Positions 44,441 through 54,540 are shown, numbered from the stretch's first letter. The stretch is 64,000 bases of DNA from UBA5078 sp040384465 (GCA_040384465.1 JAZKJF010000001.1:356813-420812); one strand, 5' to 3'. Made by a program: numbers and translations. Notes: generated from the letters alone by a model not told the origin.

Positions 44441-46963
44441 TTATCTCGGCGGTGTCGGCAGGTGCCAGATCTCCTCCGCGTAACTGCGGATGGTGCGATC
44501 ACTGGAAAAATGCCCGCTGGCAGCGGCATTCAGCACACTGACACGTTGCCACTGCGCCGCATCCTGAAACAACATCCCCGCAGCTTGCTGAGCTTCAATA
44601 TAAGCACGGAAATCGGCCGCCGTCAGCCATTGATCCTGCGGATGACGGATACAATCAATGATCGGTGCAAACAAGCCCGGCTCTCCCACATTGAAAGTCC
44701 CTGTCTCCAACTGGGCCATCACGGCGGCCAGGTCCGGATCAGACGCGATGATGCGAGCCGGATCATAGTGACGGCGCGCTTCAGCTACCTCATGGGACTG
44801 CAGACCGAACAGGAAGAAATTCTCAGGACCTACCGCATCGCGAATCTCGATGTTGGCACCATCCAGCGTGCCGATGGTGATCGCACCATTCATCATGAAT
44901 TTCATGTTGCCGGTACCGGAAGCCTCTTTGCCCGCCGTGGAAATCTGCTCCGACAAATCCGCTCCCGCGCAGATGACTTCCATCGCCGTGACGCGATAAT
45001 TCGGCAGAAAAGCAACGCGCAACCACGGCTTCGCTCTCTCATCCTGATTGATCACATCCGCGACGTTGTTCACCAGCTTGATGATCAGCTTGGCCATGAA
45101 ATAGCCCGGTGCCGCCTTGCCGCCAATCAGCACACAACGTGGCACCATGCCGACCGTGTCGCCGCGCTTGATACGCTCGTACAGGTGTATCACATGCAAC
45201 ACATTGAGCAGCTGCCGCTTGTACTCGTGAATACGTTTGACTTGCACATCGAAGAGCATCGCGGTGTCGAACTCCACGCCACAGGTATCGCGCACCATGG
45301 TGGCCAGTGCCTTCTTGTTCGCCACTTTGATGGCGCCCCAGCTGGCACGGAAATCGATATCGTCGGCACAGGGTTTCAGCTTGGCAAGCTGTTCGAGATC
45401 AGTCAACCAGCCTTCGCCGATGGTGGCAGTGATCAACTTCGCCAGTCGCGGATTGCAGAATGCCAGCCAACGCCGGGGTGTCACGCCGTTGGTTTTATTG
45501 TTGAACTTATGCGGCCACAATTCGTAGAAGTGCCGGAACAATCCTTCTTTGAGCAGATCCGTATGCAGCTGCGCAACGCCGTTGATGGAATAGCTGCCGA
45601 CAATCGCCAGATGCGCCATGCGCACATGCGGGTCCGGTCCTTCTTCGATCAATGACAATTCCTGCTGCTTGATCACATCGCCCGGCCAGCGCAGAGCAAC
45701 ATCGGCCAGGAAGCGCGCGTTGATCTCGAAGATAATCTCCAGAATACGCGGCAGCATTTTGCGGAACATGCGCACCGGCCAGCGCTCCAGCGCTTCGGGC
45801 AGTAGCGTGTGATTGGTGTAAGCCATCGTCGCCGTCGTAATGCTCCAGGCCTCATCCCATGGCATACCATGTTCGTCCACCAGCAGGCGCATCAGCTCCG
45901 CGACAGCAATGGAGGGATGCGTATCGTTGAGTTGAAAACAATTGTAGGCAGCAAAATCCGCGAACGGCAGACCACTACGCCCTTGCCGCAACAGCCAGCG
46001 CGACAGCACATCCTGCAGGCTGGCAGAAGACAGAAAATACTGCTGCCGCAAGCGCAGCACCTTGCCGTTCTCACTGACATCATTGGGGTATAGCACCATC
46101 GAAATCTGCTCGGCCTGATTCTTGGCGGCTACCGCTTCGGCGTAGCCACCGGCATTGAACTCGCGCAGGTTGAAGTCTTCGGTGGCCATGGAGCGCCACA
46201 GGCGCAAGGTGTTGACGGTGTTGTTGCGATAGCCTGGAATGGGCATGTCGTACGGCACTGCGAGTACGTCCTCGGTGTCGACCCAGTGGATCGTCATCTG
46301 CCCACTGGCATCTGCTCGCGATTCGACGCGACCATAGAATTTCACCCGGCGCGTGTCCTGGGGTGCTTCGAATTCCCAGGGGTTGCCAAACTCAAGCCAG
46401 TGATCAGGGCATTCCACCTGATTGCCCTGTTCGATGCGCTGATGAAACATGCCATAGTCATAGCGGATGCCATAGCCTGTCACCGGTAATCCGAGCGTCG
46501 CACAGCTGTCCAGAAAACAGGCGGCGAGCCGACCAAGACCGCCATTGCCAAGCCCCGCATCACGCTCTTCCTCTGCCAGTTCTTCCAGCGACACGCCGTA
46601 ACGATACAGCGCATTGCGCAGCGACTCCTCCATGTCGAGATTCAGCACGGCATTGGTCAGCGTGCGTCCCATCAGAAACTCCAGCGATATGTAGGCCACT
46701 CGCTTCGGACGCTCCTCCAGATAACGCATGCGCGTCGCCCGCCAGCGTTCTACCAAACGATCCCGCACGGTCAGTGCAGCGGCGTTGTAGAGATAATGGT
46801 GGCTGTTGCCGCCCTCATCGCGCCCGAGTGTCAAATGGAAATGGCGGTCCAGATCGGTGGCCAGCGCGCTGCTGTCCAGGCCCAGCCAGGGTGTTGCTGC
46901 TGAGGTTAAAGCGGGCGTTGGAACTGGCGTGCCAGCGGCAGAACTGTCGGAATCACTGCTCAT
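44441..46963 (-). CDS. glgP: Glycogen/maltodextrin phosphorylase
   Basis: Releases glucose-1-phosphate from glycogen ends. GT35 family: the PLP-binding region EASGTGNMKFMMNGAITIG with the Schiff-base lysine, the glycogen phosphorylase motifs RVAYISLEFLMGRTL and DAGLGNGGLGRLAACFLDS, and KTNGVTPRRWL. 840 residues, normal. It starts with a short Ser/Thr/Ala-rich arm (first ~25 residues). Its gene sits between glgX and glgC, so breakdown and synthesis share a transcript unit, as in several gammaproteobacteria. Confidence 0.96.
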   Translation of the reverse strand: MSSDSDSSAAGTPVPTPALTSAATPWLGLDSSALATDLDRHFHLTLGRDEGGNSHHYLYNAAALTVRDRLVERWRATRMRYLEERPKRVAYISLEFLMGRTLTNAVLNLDMEESLRNALYRYGVSLEELAEEERDAGLGNGGLGRLAACFLDSCATLGLPVTGYGIRYDYGMFHQRIEQGNQVECPDHWLEFGNPWEFEAPQDTRRVKFYGRVESRADASGQMTIHWVDTEDVLAVPYDMPIPGYRNNTVNTLRLWRSMATEDFNLREFNAGGYAEAVAAKNQAEQISMVLYPNDVSENGKVLRLRQQYFLSSASLQDVLSRWLLRQGRSGLPFADFAAYNCFQLNDTHPSIAVAELMRLLVDEHGMPWDEAWSITTATMAYTNHTLLPEALERWPVRMFRKMLPRILEIIFEINARFLADVALRWPGDVIKQQELSLIEEGPDPHVRMAHLAIVGSYSINGVAQLHTDLLKEGLFRHFYELWPHKFNNKTNGVTPRRWLAFCNPRLAKLITATIGEGWLTDLEQLAKLKPCADDIDFRASWGAIKVANKKALATMVRDTCGVEFDTAMLFDVQVKRIHEYKRQLLNVLHVIHLYERIKRGDTVGMVPRCVLIGGKAAPGYFMAKLIIKLVNNVADVINQDERAKPWLRVAFLPNYRVTAMEVICAGADLSEQISTAGKEASGTGNMKFMMNGAITIGTLDGANIEIRDAVGPENFFLFGLQSHEVAEARRHYDPARIIASDPDLAAVMAQLETGTFNVGEPGLFAPIIDCIRHPQDQWLTAADFRAYIEAQQAAGMLFQDAAQWQRVSVLNAAASGHFSSDRTIRSYAEEIWHLPTPPR

Positions 46964-46997
46964 GACGAATACCTCTGCTGTGTGAAATCGGTGTAAA

Positions 46998-49106
46998 TCA
47001 GGAAACCATCTCGCCGTGCGCTAGCAGCACGACGGTGGAACAGGAAAACAAATTCAGGCGCTGCATGACGGTGCAATTCTCGCCATCGGGAATACCCGAC
47101 TGCAGGCCGGTATCCAGCAATATTTCCCAGTGCTCGACACCGGGCATCACCGGCAAGCGGAATGCCTGCGCGACACGGTCGGCATGAAACACGATCAATA
47201 CCTGAGTCCGCAGCCCCGTCACCGGGTCATTGCCACTCAACATGCAACCGAGCGTGCGAGCGTGGTGTTCCTGCCAGTGGCTGCTCTGCATGCGCTCGCC
47301 GCCGCTGTTGTACCAGGCAATCTCGGGATCATTCGTGCGCAAGGGCTCATGCACGTAACGCTCAAAGAACAGGTAGGAGAAGCGACTGCGCAGCGCGGTG
47401 AGATAGGCGGTGAAGGTCTGCTGCTGGCGCGCGTCAATGCCGATGAGATTCCAGTTCATCCAACTGATGGGATTGTCCTGACAATAGGCGTTGTTGTTGC
47501 CGTTCAGGGTGCGACAGAACTCGTCCCCACCCAGCAGCATCGGTGTACCCTGCGAGAGCATCAGCGTGCAGAGAAAATTCTTCTGCTGACGCAGGCGCAA
47601 CACATTGACGGTGGTGTCGCGCGTCGGACCTTCGACACCGAAATTGTCGCTGTAGTTCTCGCGATGGCCGTCCTGATTTTCCTCTCCATTGATCTCGTTG
47701 TGACGCTCGCGGTAACTGACCAGATCATTAAGCGTGAAGCCGTCGTGACTGGTCACGAAATTGACGCTCGCGGAAGGACGGCGCCCATCGCGCTCGAAAA
47801 TATCGCTGGACCCGTGCAGGCGCCGCGCGAACTCGGGCAGCACACCGGCATCCCCACGCCAGAAGCGGCGCACGGTGTCACGATAGCGGTCGTTCCATTC
47901 ACTCCAGCCGGGCGGAAAGCGCCCGAGCTGATAGCCGCCAGGGCCGATGTCCCACGGTTCTGCAATCAGTTTGATACCCGCCAGCGCCGGGTCCTGCTGC
48001 ACGGTGTCGAAGAAACCACTGCCCTGATCGAAGCCATAAGACTCTCGCCCTAGCACCGGTGCAAGATCGAATCGAAAGCCATCGACCTGCATGGTGATCG
48101 CCCAGTAACGCAGGCTGTCCATGATCAGTTGCACGACGCGCGGGTGCATCAGATTCAGCGTGTTTCCGCAGCCGGTATCGTTGATGTAGAAGCGCTTGTC
48201 CTCTGGTTGCAGGCGGTAATAAGACAGATTGTCGATGCCACGGAAGGACAGCGACGGGCCCAATCGCCCACCTTCGGCAGTATGGTTGAACACGATGTCG
48301 AGGATTACTTCGATCCCGGCGTCGTGGAACGCTTCCACCATATGACGAACCTCCAGGATGGAGTTGCCACTCAAATAATCCGGATGCGGGGCGAAGAAGC
48401 ACAACGGGTTGTAGCCCCAGTAATTGCTGAGCTTCTTGTCCTGCAGAAACGATTCCGTGACGAAACTCTGTATCGGCAACAACTCGACGCTGGTGATACC
48501 CAGCCCCTTCAGATAGCCAATGACATCCTTGTGCGCCATACCGGCAAATTTGCCGCGCAGCTCTGGGGGAATTCCCGGATGGGTGATCGTAAAACCCTTC
48601 AAATGCGTCTCGTACAACACCGTCTTGCCCGCCGGAATGCGGTGCTGCCGAAGCGTGCTGCCGTGGGTATCCGCCACCACGACGCACTTGGGCATGAACG
48701 CCTTGTTGTCGCGTTTGTCGAGCTTCATATCTTTGTCAGGATGACTGGTGTCAAACGCATAGTGGGTATCGGACCAGGTAAATTTTCCACACAACTGTCG
48801 GCAGTACGGGTCCAGTAGCAGCTTGTTGGCATTGAAGCGATGACCGAGATGGATTTGCCACGGGCCATGTACCCGATACGCATACACCGTTCCCGGGGCG
48901 GCCTTCGGCAAATAGCCGTGCCAGACCTGATTGCTTAACTCGGGCAACACCAGCCGCTGCAACTCCCGCGCGCCGTCGGGCGTAAACAGGCACAGCTCGA
49001 CGCGTTCTGCATGCGCGGAAAACAACGCGAAGTTGACACCATCCCCGTCCCAGGTGGCGCCGAGTGGATAGGGAAGTCCGGGCAAAAGTGTTGCGGTTTG
49101 TTTCAT
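46998..49106 (-). CDS. glgX: Glycogen debranching enzyme GlgX
   Basis: GH13 isoamylase-type enzyme that removes the short branches left by phosphorylase. N-terminal CBM48 (LPGLPYPLGATWDGDGVNF), then the catalytic barrel with DIVFNHTAEGG (region I), GFRFDLAPVLGRE (region II, Asp nucleophile), AEPWDIGPGGYQ (region III, Glu) and NFVTSHDGFTL (region IV). 702 residues (E. coli 657). ATG 49106; upstream lies a REPIN and glgB. Confidence 0.95.
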   Translation of the reverse strand: MKQTATLLPGLPYPLGATWDGDGVNFALFSAHAERVELCLFTPDGARELQRLVLPELSNQVWHGYLPKAAPGTVYAYRVHGPWQIHLGHRFNANKLLLDPYCRQLCGKFTWSDTHYAFDTSHPDKDMKLDKRDNKAFMPKCVVVADTHGSTLRQHRIPAGKTVLYETHLKGFTITHPGIPPELRGKFAGMAHKDVIGYLKGLGITSVELLPIQSFVTESFLQDKKLSNYWGYNPLCFFAPHPDYLSGNSILEVRHMVEAFHDAGIEVILDIVFNHTAEGGRLGPSLSFRGIDNLSYYRLQPEDKRFYINDTGCGNTLNLMHPRVVQLIMDSLRYWAITMQVDGFRFDLAPVLGRESYGFDQGSGFFDTVQQDPALAGIKLIAEPWDIGPGGYQLGRFPPGWSEWNDRYRDTVRRFWRGDAGVLPEFARRLHGSSDIFERDGRRPSASVNFVTSHDGFTLNDLVSYRERHNEINGEENQDGHRENYSDNFGVEGPTRDTTVNVLRLRQQKNFLCTLMLSQGTPMLLGGDEFCRTLNGNNNAYCQDNPISWMNWNLIGIDARQQQTFTAYLTALRSRFSYLFFERYVHEPLRTNDPEIAWYNSGGERMQSSHWQEHHARTLGCMLSGNDPVTGLRTQVLIVFHADRVAQAFRLPVMPGVEHWEILLDTGLQSGIPDGENCTVMQRLNLFSCSTVVLLAHGEMVS

Positions 49107-49124
49107 ATAATTCCTGTTGCAACT

Positions 49125-49203
49125 GTAAGAGCCTGCCCTGCAGGCGACCTGTCGACGTGGTCTGAGAACTCACTGTCAGGTCGCCTGCAGGGCAGGCTCT
49201 TAC
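49125..49203. repeat. REPIN-type inverted repeat between glgB and glgX
   Basis: Two 27-bp arms, 49125-49151 and 49177-49203, are perfect reverse complements separated by 25 bp. Each arm is itself a REP with an internal palindrome, GCCTGC-CCT-GCAGGC. The right arm contains the glgB stop codon (49200-49202, minus strand). A relative is at 55220-55286. Confidence 0.85.
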
Positions 49204-51263
49204 GATGTCAAATTCTCCAATTCAAATATCACCGTCGCCAGTGGCGGCACCGTGATCTGCAACGACCACTCGCGGCCATGACTGGGCATTGGCAGTGCGG
49301 GTACACCGCCGAGATTGCCGACACCGCTGCCACCGTACTCACTCCTGTCGGTATTGATCACTTCCCGGTACACCCCCGCACTTGGCACACCGACACAAAA
49401 ATCCGCGTGCAGCGTAGGGGTCATGTTGCACACCGCGAGCACGATGGAGCCATGGCACTTGCGCAGGAAGGCAAAGATGCAGTGGCCTTCCCCATCCGCG
49501 TCCACCCATTCGAAACCGGCGGAGTCATCATCCAGCGCATGCAGTGCTGACACTCGGGTAGCGACGCGATTCAAGTCTCGCACCAGTTTCTGCATACCAC
49601 GGTGTGACCCGTACTCCTGTACATTCCCATCGAGCAGATGCCAGTCGAGACTTCTGTCGTGACTCCATTCCCGGCGCTGAGCAAACTCGCTACCCATGAA
49701 GAGTAATTTCTTGCCGGGGTGCGCCCACATGAATCCCAGATACGCGCGCAGGTTGGCGAACTTCTGCCAGTCATCGCCCGGCATTTTCTCCAGCAGCGCG
49801 CGCTTGCCATGAACCACCTCATCGTGGCTGAGTGCCAGAATGAAGCTCTCGGAAAACGCATACAGCAAACCAAAACTCATGTCCGAGTGGTGATATTTTC
49901 GATGAATCGGATCGCGTGCCATGTAGCGCAGCGTGTCGTTCATCCAACCCAAGTTCCATTTGAAACCAAATCCAAGCCCGCCACGCGAAGTGAATTCAGT
50001 GACACCCGGCCACGCCGTGGATTCCTCGGCAATCATCGCGATGCCGGGATACTTGCGATAGGCGCGCTCGTTGATCTCTCGGAACAAATGAATTGCTTCC
50101 AGGTTCTCAATGCCACCGTAATGATTCGGCAACCACTCACCATCCTTGCGACTGTAGTTCAGATACAGCATGGAGGCGACGGCATCGACCCGCAGTCCGT
50201 CGATATGAAATTCTTCCAGCCAGTACATCGCATTGCTGAGCAGATAGCTGACTACCTCGGACCGGCCATAATTGAAAATCAGTGTGTTCCAGTCCGGGTG
50301 AAAACCCTGACGCGGATCGGCGTGCTCGTACAGACAGCTGCCATCGAAACGGCACAGACCGTGTTCGTCCGCAGGAAAATGCGCGGGCACCCAATCCAGC
50401 AGCACACCGATGCCTTGCTGATGGGCGTGGTCGACGAAGAAGCGGAACTCATCGGGAGTACCAAAGCGGCGCGTGGGTGCAAAGAGACCGATAGGTTGAT
50501 ATCCCCACGAACCGTCAAACGGAAACTCGCTGATCGGCATCAGCTGAATGTGGGTAAAGCCCATCTCTTTGACATAGGCCACCAGCTGCATGGCAAGCTG
50601 CTGGTAATCGAGAAAGGCGTTGTCATGCGCGTGGCGCCGCCACGAACCGGCGTGTACTTCGTAGATGAGCATTGACTCGGCATGGAGCGCCCCGGAGCGG
50701 CGTCGCTCAAGCCACTCTGCATCCTGCCAGGGGTAAGCTGTGGCATCCGGCACCGTCGACGCATTGTCGGGGCGCAGCTGCATGGCCTGTGCATAAGGGT
50801 CAGCCTTCCAGGGCTGCAACTGCCCGTGCTCGCTGACTATGTGATACTTGTAATGCATACCCGCGCGCACGCCCGGCACGAACAACTCCCAGACCCCGAA
50901 CCCAGCATGCCGGTGCATCACATGGGCCTGTGGCTGCCAATAGTTGAAATCGCCGACCACCGCCACTTCTCTGGCGGCAGGCGCCCAGACAGCGAACAAC
51001 ACACCGTCGACACCATCGACACAGCGCGCGTTGGCGCCCATGAAACGATAGGCATGTTCCTGCTCACCGCGACTGAACAAATAGAGATCGGCGACGCTCA
51101 GCAATAAGACGGGCGGCACGGCGCTGGTCGTCACCCCAGCACTCTCGATCACTCTGGTGCTCTCGGTAACCCCGGTGCCTTTGGCGACCCCGGTGCTCTT
51201 GGCACGTTTGGTTTTTTTCGTCACTTCGGTACTGCTCATCAAGCGTGTCCTGTTCTTGTTCAT
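49200..51263 (-). CDS. glgB: 1,4-alpha-glucan branching enzyme, with an N-terminal repeat arm
   Basis: GH13 enzyme that forms alpha-1,6 branches in glycogen. CBM48 domain (FAVWAPAAREVAVVGDFN), catalytic regions DWVPAHFPADEHGL, GLRVDAVASMLYLNYS, MIAEESTAW and LALSHDEVVHGK are all intact, and the C-terminal beta domain is present. 687 residues (E. coli 728, which has two N-terminal domains). The first ~45 residues are a Lys/Thr/Ser-rich arm of hexapeptide repeats such as KSTGVA and KGTGVT. The start overlaps the malQ stop by four bases; TAA lies in a REPIN arm. Confidence 0.95.
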   Translation of the reverse strand: MNKNRTRLMSSTEVTKKTKRAKSTGVAKGTGVTESTRVIESAGVTTSAVPPVLLLSVADLYLFSRGEQEHAYRFMGANARCVDGVDGVLFAVWAPAAREVAVVGDFNYWQPQAHVMHRHAGFGVWELFVPGVRAGMHYKYHIVSEHGQLQPWKADPYAQAMQLRPDNASTVPDATAYPWQDAEWLERRRSGALHAESMLIYEVHAGSWRRHAHDNAFLDYQQLAMQLVAYVKEMGFTHIQLMPISEFPFDGSWGYQPIGLFAPTRRFGTPDEFRFFVDHAHQQGIGVLLDWVPAHFPADEHGLCRFDGSCLYEHADPRQGFHPDWNTLIFNYGRSEVVSYLLSNAMYWLEEFHIDGLRVDAVASMLYLNYSRKDGEWLPNHYGGIENLEAIHLFREINERAYRKYPGIAMIAEESTAWPGVTEFTSRGGLGFGFKWNLGWMNDTLRYMARDPIHRKYHHSDMSFGLLYAFSESFILALSHDEVVHGKRALLEKMPGDDWQKFANLRAYLGFMWAHPGKKLLFMGSEFAQRREWSHDRSLDWHLLDGNVQEYGSHRGMQKLVRDLNRVATRVSALHALDDDSAGFEWVDADGEGHCIFAFLRKCHGSIVLAVCNMTPTLHADFCVGVPSAGVYREVINTDRSEYGGSGVGNLGGVPALPMPSHGREWSLQITVPPLATVIFELENLTS
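51130..51237 (-). repeat. Six tandem 18-bp repeats at the 5' end of glgB
   Basis: Units start at 51130, 51148, 51166, 51184, 51202 and 51220 and encode, from the protein start, SSTEVT, KKTKRA, KSTGVA, KGTGVT, ESTRVI and ESAGVT. The two middle units differ at four of 18 bases; the outer ones are more decayed. Confidence 0.8.
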
Positions 51264-53521
51264 GGTGCCAATGGGTTGCTCGCTGGTGCAGACGTTGCCT
51301 CTGGCAGCGCGCGCTCAAGTGCAAATCCTGCCAGCAAGGCTCGCCCTGTTGGCGAATCAATCAACTCCGACAAAGCAATCGGCAATTTTCGGCGCCAGTT
51401 CGGGTATTCGGTACTGGTGCCCGGAATATTCACGGGAGTTTCCAACAGCGCCAGGTCCTCCAGTTGCACCGAGAGCAGTTGTGCGCTGCAGCGCGCACAG
51501 CAACGCATAATCGCCGCACACAATTCGGTATCGAAGGGTCGCAAGGTACAATCGCCCTGCCACTGCGGCGGCAACAACCACTGCTCACCCAGCCACTGCA
51601 AGACCTGACGTTTTTCGACACCGCGCCACTGCGTCTGTTCTTCCAGGGCGACCTCGGTGGGAATCAGCCCCAACTGATGACGCAAGCGCAAATCCGAGCA
51701 ATTCCACCAGGCCGCCAGTGTCGGCACGTCGTGATTGGCCACCATCGCCAGCGCCCGGGCCTTGTAATGTTCCGGACGGCGAAAATTGAAACCGTCGTAT
51801 TTTTCAAAATAGAACAAGACGTTCGAAAACACGGCCGACGAATTCAAATACTCGCGCACCTGCGGCGGCACGACGCCGAGATCCTCTCCGATGACCATAC
51901 AACGGTTGCGCACACTCTCCAGGCGCAACAGTGCAAACAGATCATCAACCGGGTAATGCACATAGGCACCCGTGCCACGTCCTGCAAAACGCGGACACCA
52001 CCACAGGCGCATCAGCGCCATCACATGATCGATACGCAAGGCGCCACAGTGCGCCATGTTGGTCCGCAGCAGCGCAATAAAGTGACTGTAACCACTGTGC
52101 CGCAACTGCAGTGGATCGAGCGGTGGCAAGCCCCAGTTCTGCCCTTGTGGTGCCAGTGGATCGGGAGGTGCCCCGATACTCGCCCGTTCGCAGAACAAGT
52201 CCTTGTTGAGGACAACCTCCGCCCCGCCCCCGTCGCCCCCTACGGCGAGATCACGGACCAGGCCGATACGCATGCCAAGCTGAGCCGCCAGACGCTGACA
52301 TGCCTCCAACTGCATCTCCGCCAGCCACTGCGTGTAGAGCGTGAAGCGCGGATCTTCAATGCCCCCGGAGGCCACTGACCAGCGTGCCGCTTCATGCTCG
52401 GCAAAAACCTGCAGAGAGGCGCCCTGCTCCACTACAAACTGTTCAAACCTTTGCGCCCGGGCACTGCCCACCGCGAGATGGTGCTCCAGAAAATACTGAA
52501 ACATGGGCAACAGCACGCCCAGCTTCAATTCCGCGACCGCACGATAATTGATTGCTTCCCGTTGCTGCAAGCGCCGCTGCAGATTCTGACGGCGTTCGGC
52601 CTCTGCCCCGGTGTGCAACGCGGCATTGGCGGTGAAATCTTCTTCCTGTGCCGGGTCGATGTAGAGCAGATTCAGGCGCCGCCGATCATTGGGGCTGTAA
52701 GGGCTGCAATTATCGGGATAATGCAGATCGAGGGCATGCAGAGGATTGAGCACCAGAAAGCTGGCACCGTGCCCTGCAGCCCGCCGAATCAGTTCCTGCA
52801 AGTCAGTCAGGTCGCCGATGCCCCAGTTCCGCTCCGAGCGCAGGCTGTAAAGCTGCACAGAGAAGCCCCACAGACGCTGACCTTCCAACACCCAGGCGGG
52901 TTCGTAACAGCGTGACGGGGCGACGATCAAGGGGATGCTCTGCGCGTCCAACGCGGGAGCTGCGACAGGTCGCAACGTCAGCCGGTGGTAACCCGGAGGC
53001 AGAGAGCCGCTTTGAAACGGCGGGAGATAGAGAAGACGGCGGCTGTAATGCTGGCCTTCCAGTGTCTGCGCCGAGACCTCTGGCAAATCCTGTGGCGAGA
53101 AACTCTGCGCCTGCTGGCGACCATCTTCCCAGTCCACCGACCACTGCCACTGCAGCGCGAAGTCTGCTTCGGAGAAATGCAGCGCAACGCTCTCGCAACC
53201 GCCCGGACTCAGTACCGCCACCGGCGGCAACCGTGACAGCCATGGCCCCTGGGTCAGCTGCAGAGTCTGTGCTGCCAGCGTATCGCGATCCAGGCTCTCC
53301 CCACAGAACAGACTGACGCCCTTGAGCGCCAGAATGTCCACGCGATCAGCCAGCGGAATCTGCGCCACACTGCCGGAGTACTCGATGTATTCACTGGCGA
53401 TGCCATGCAGGGAGAGCAAGGCGTTGACCTGCCGCAGGTCATCGCCATAGAGGCGCGCGCAGCCTTTGAGCAGCGCCGCATAGTCTGCATCCACGGCGGG
53501 TGAGGTGTCCTCAAGAGGCAT
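51260..53521 (-). CDS. malQ: 4-alpha-glucanotransferase (amylomaltase)
   Basis: GH77 disproportionating enzyme that rearranges maltodextrins and frees glucose. Motifs: RNWGIGDLTDLQELI, FLVLNPLHAL, ALRIDHVMALMRL (nucleophile Asp), VIGEDLGVVPPQVRE (acid Glu) and NHDVPTLAAWW. The N-terminal ~220 residues form the extra domains of bacterial MalQ, total 753 residues (E. coli 694). The stop overlaps the glgB start by 4 bp and the gene overlaps glk by 11 bp, so the three are coupled. Free glucose produced here can be used by the neighbouring glucokinase. Confidence 0.95.
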   Translation of the reverse strand: MPLEDTSPAVDADYAALLKGCARLYGDDLRQVNALLSLHGIASEYIEYSGSVAQIPLADRVDILALKGVSLFCGESLDRDTLAAQTLQLTQGPWLSRLPPVAVLSPGGCESVALHFSEADFALQWQWSVDWEDGRQQAQSFSPQDLPEVSAQTLEGQHYSRRLLYLPPFQSGSLPPGYHRLTLRPVAAPALDAQSIPLIVAPSRCYEPAWVLEGQRLWGFSVQLYSLRSERNWGIGDLTDLQELIRRAAGHGASFLVLNPLHALDLHYPDNCSPYSPNDRRRLNLLYIDPAQEEDFTANAALHTGAEAERRQNLQRRLQQREAINYRAVAELKLGVLLPMFQYFLEHHLAVGSARAQRFEQFVVEQGASLQVFAEHEAARWSVASGGIEDPRFTLYTQWLAEMQLEACQRLAAQLGMRIGLVRDLAVGGDGGGAEVVLNKDLFCERASIGAPPDPLAPQGQNWGLPPLDPLQLRHSGYSHFIALLRTNMAHCGALRIDHVMALMRLWWCPRFAGRGTGAYVHYPVDDLFALLRLESVRNRCMVIGEDLGVVPPQVREYLNSSAVFSNVLFYFEKYDGFNFRRPEHYKARALAMVANHDVPTLAAWWNCSDLRLRHQLGLIPTEVALEEQTQWRGVEKRQVLQWLGEQWLLPPQWQGDCTLRPFDTELCAAIMRCCARCSAQLLSVQLEDLALLETPVNIPGTSTEYPNWRRKLPIALSELIDSPTGRALLAGFALERALPEATSAPASNPLAP

Positions 53522-54527
53522 GGGGAATCACCCTGTCCGCTGAATTCATCTGAGTCTGACGACGAGCATGACGGGCGCAACCCAGCAGACCAGGCCAGGC
53601 CAGTGTCACGTTCGCGACGGGCACCTCGGAACACCAGTTCTGGAAGGCACCTTTGTCCACGAAGCGAGTCATGAACAGCGTCTGGTCAAACAAGGCACCC
53701 ATTTTCTCCAGCACTCCCCCCGAAAGATAAAAACCACCCAGACTGCCCATTGAGAGAGCGATGTCGCCACAGACCGAACCCAGAATGCCGGAGAAGTCGC
53801 GCAATGTTTGTAACGCCAGAGCATCTCCATGCTGCGCCGCGTTGACGATTGCAGCTGCCTCCAGTTCCCGGGGGTTGCCGCTCAGCACGGCATTGGCCCA
53901 ATACAGATTTGCAAGGCCCGGGCCAGAAAGCACTTGCTCCACGCAGACACGCGGATAACGCCGCCACAACACCTGCAGCAACTGCAGCTCATGTTCGGTC
54001 ACCGGCGCAAACGAGCAATGTCCGGGTTCAGACTCCAACACGTCTCCGGCCGCTGTCAGTGTGGCTCCCCCAAAACCGGTGCCCGGTCCGGCGATGGTGC
54101 GTGCGGCGCCTTCCGCTCGACCAGTCCCACGCCGCAGCCATTGCACATCCGCATCCCCCAGCAAGGGCAGACAGAGAGCCTGCGCGGTGAAATCATTCAA
54201 GACCTGGACCGGAACGCCCAGTGCAGTCTGCAACGCACGGCGACTGAACTGCCAGGGATGATTGGTCAGCGTGATCAGATCCTTGTGCACTGCGGCGGCC
54301 ACGGCGAGACAGACACTGAGCACTTGTGGCGCAGATTGGGCGCGAAGCCCTGACTGGTAGGCCTCCAGCGCATCCTCGAAACGCACGAAATCGGCACAAC
54401 GATAGACACTGACGCACTGCAATGGCGCCTCGGCTTGCGCGGCCAGCGCGAAGCGGGCGTTGGTGCCACCGATATCGGCGACGATGTGCCAGCCAGCGGA
54501 CTGCTCTGGCGTCTGTTGCAGACTCAC
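53511..54527 (-). CDS. glk: Glucokinase
   Basis: Phosphorylates glucose with ATP. Proteobacterial Glk family: VADIGGTNARFALA phosphate loop, LNDFTAQALCLPLL, GPGTGFGGATL and the late GGFYLSGGVLEKMG. 338 residues, slightly longer than E. coli Glk (321). Feeds glucose-6-phosphate to Zwf and thus to the Entner-Doudoroff enzymes encoded just upstream. 13 bp after eda, overlapping malQ by 11 bp. Confidence 0.95.
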   Translation of the reverse strand: MSLQQTPEQSAGWHIVADIGGTNARFALAAQAEAPLQCVSVYRCADFVRFEDALEAYQSGLRAQSAPQVLSVCLAVAAAVHKDLITLTNHPWQFSRRALQTALGVPVQVLNDFTAQALCLPLLGDADVQWLRRGTGRAEGAARTIAGPGTGFGGATLTAAGDVLESEPGHCSFAPVTEHELQLLQVLWRRYPRVCVEQVLSGPGLANLYWANAVLSGNPRELEAAAIVNAAQHGDALALQTLRDFSGILGSVCGDIALSMGSLGGFYLSGGVLEKMGALFDQTLFMTRFVDKGAFQNWCSEVPVANVTLAWPGLLGCARHARRQTQMNSADRVIPHAS

Positions 54528-54540
54528 AAAAATCTCCTCA

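Noticed and set aside
49125..49203. REPIN as Rho-independent terminator or insertion sequence end
   Set aside because: No T run follows the stem, no transposase lies between the arms, and a related copy stands at 55220-55286, which fits a REPIN family better.
51130..51237. Repeats at the start of glgB as a CRISPR array
   Set aside because: Units are directly adjacent, 18 bp, degenerate and in frame, with no spacers and no cas genes nearby.
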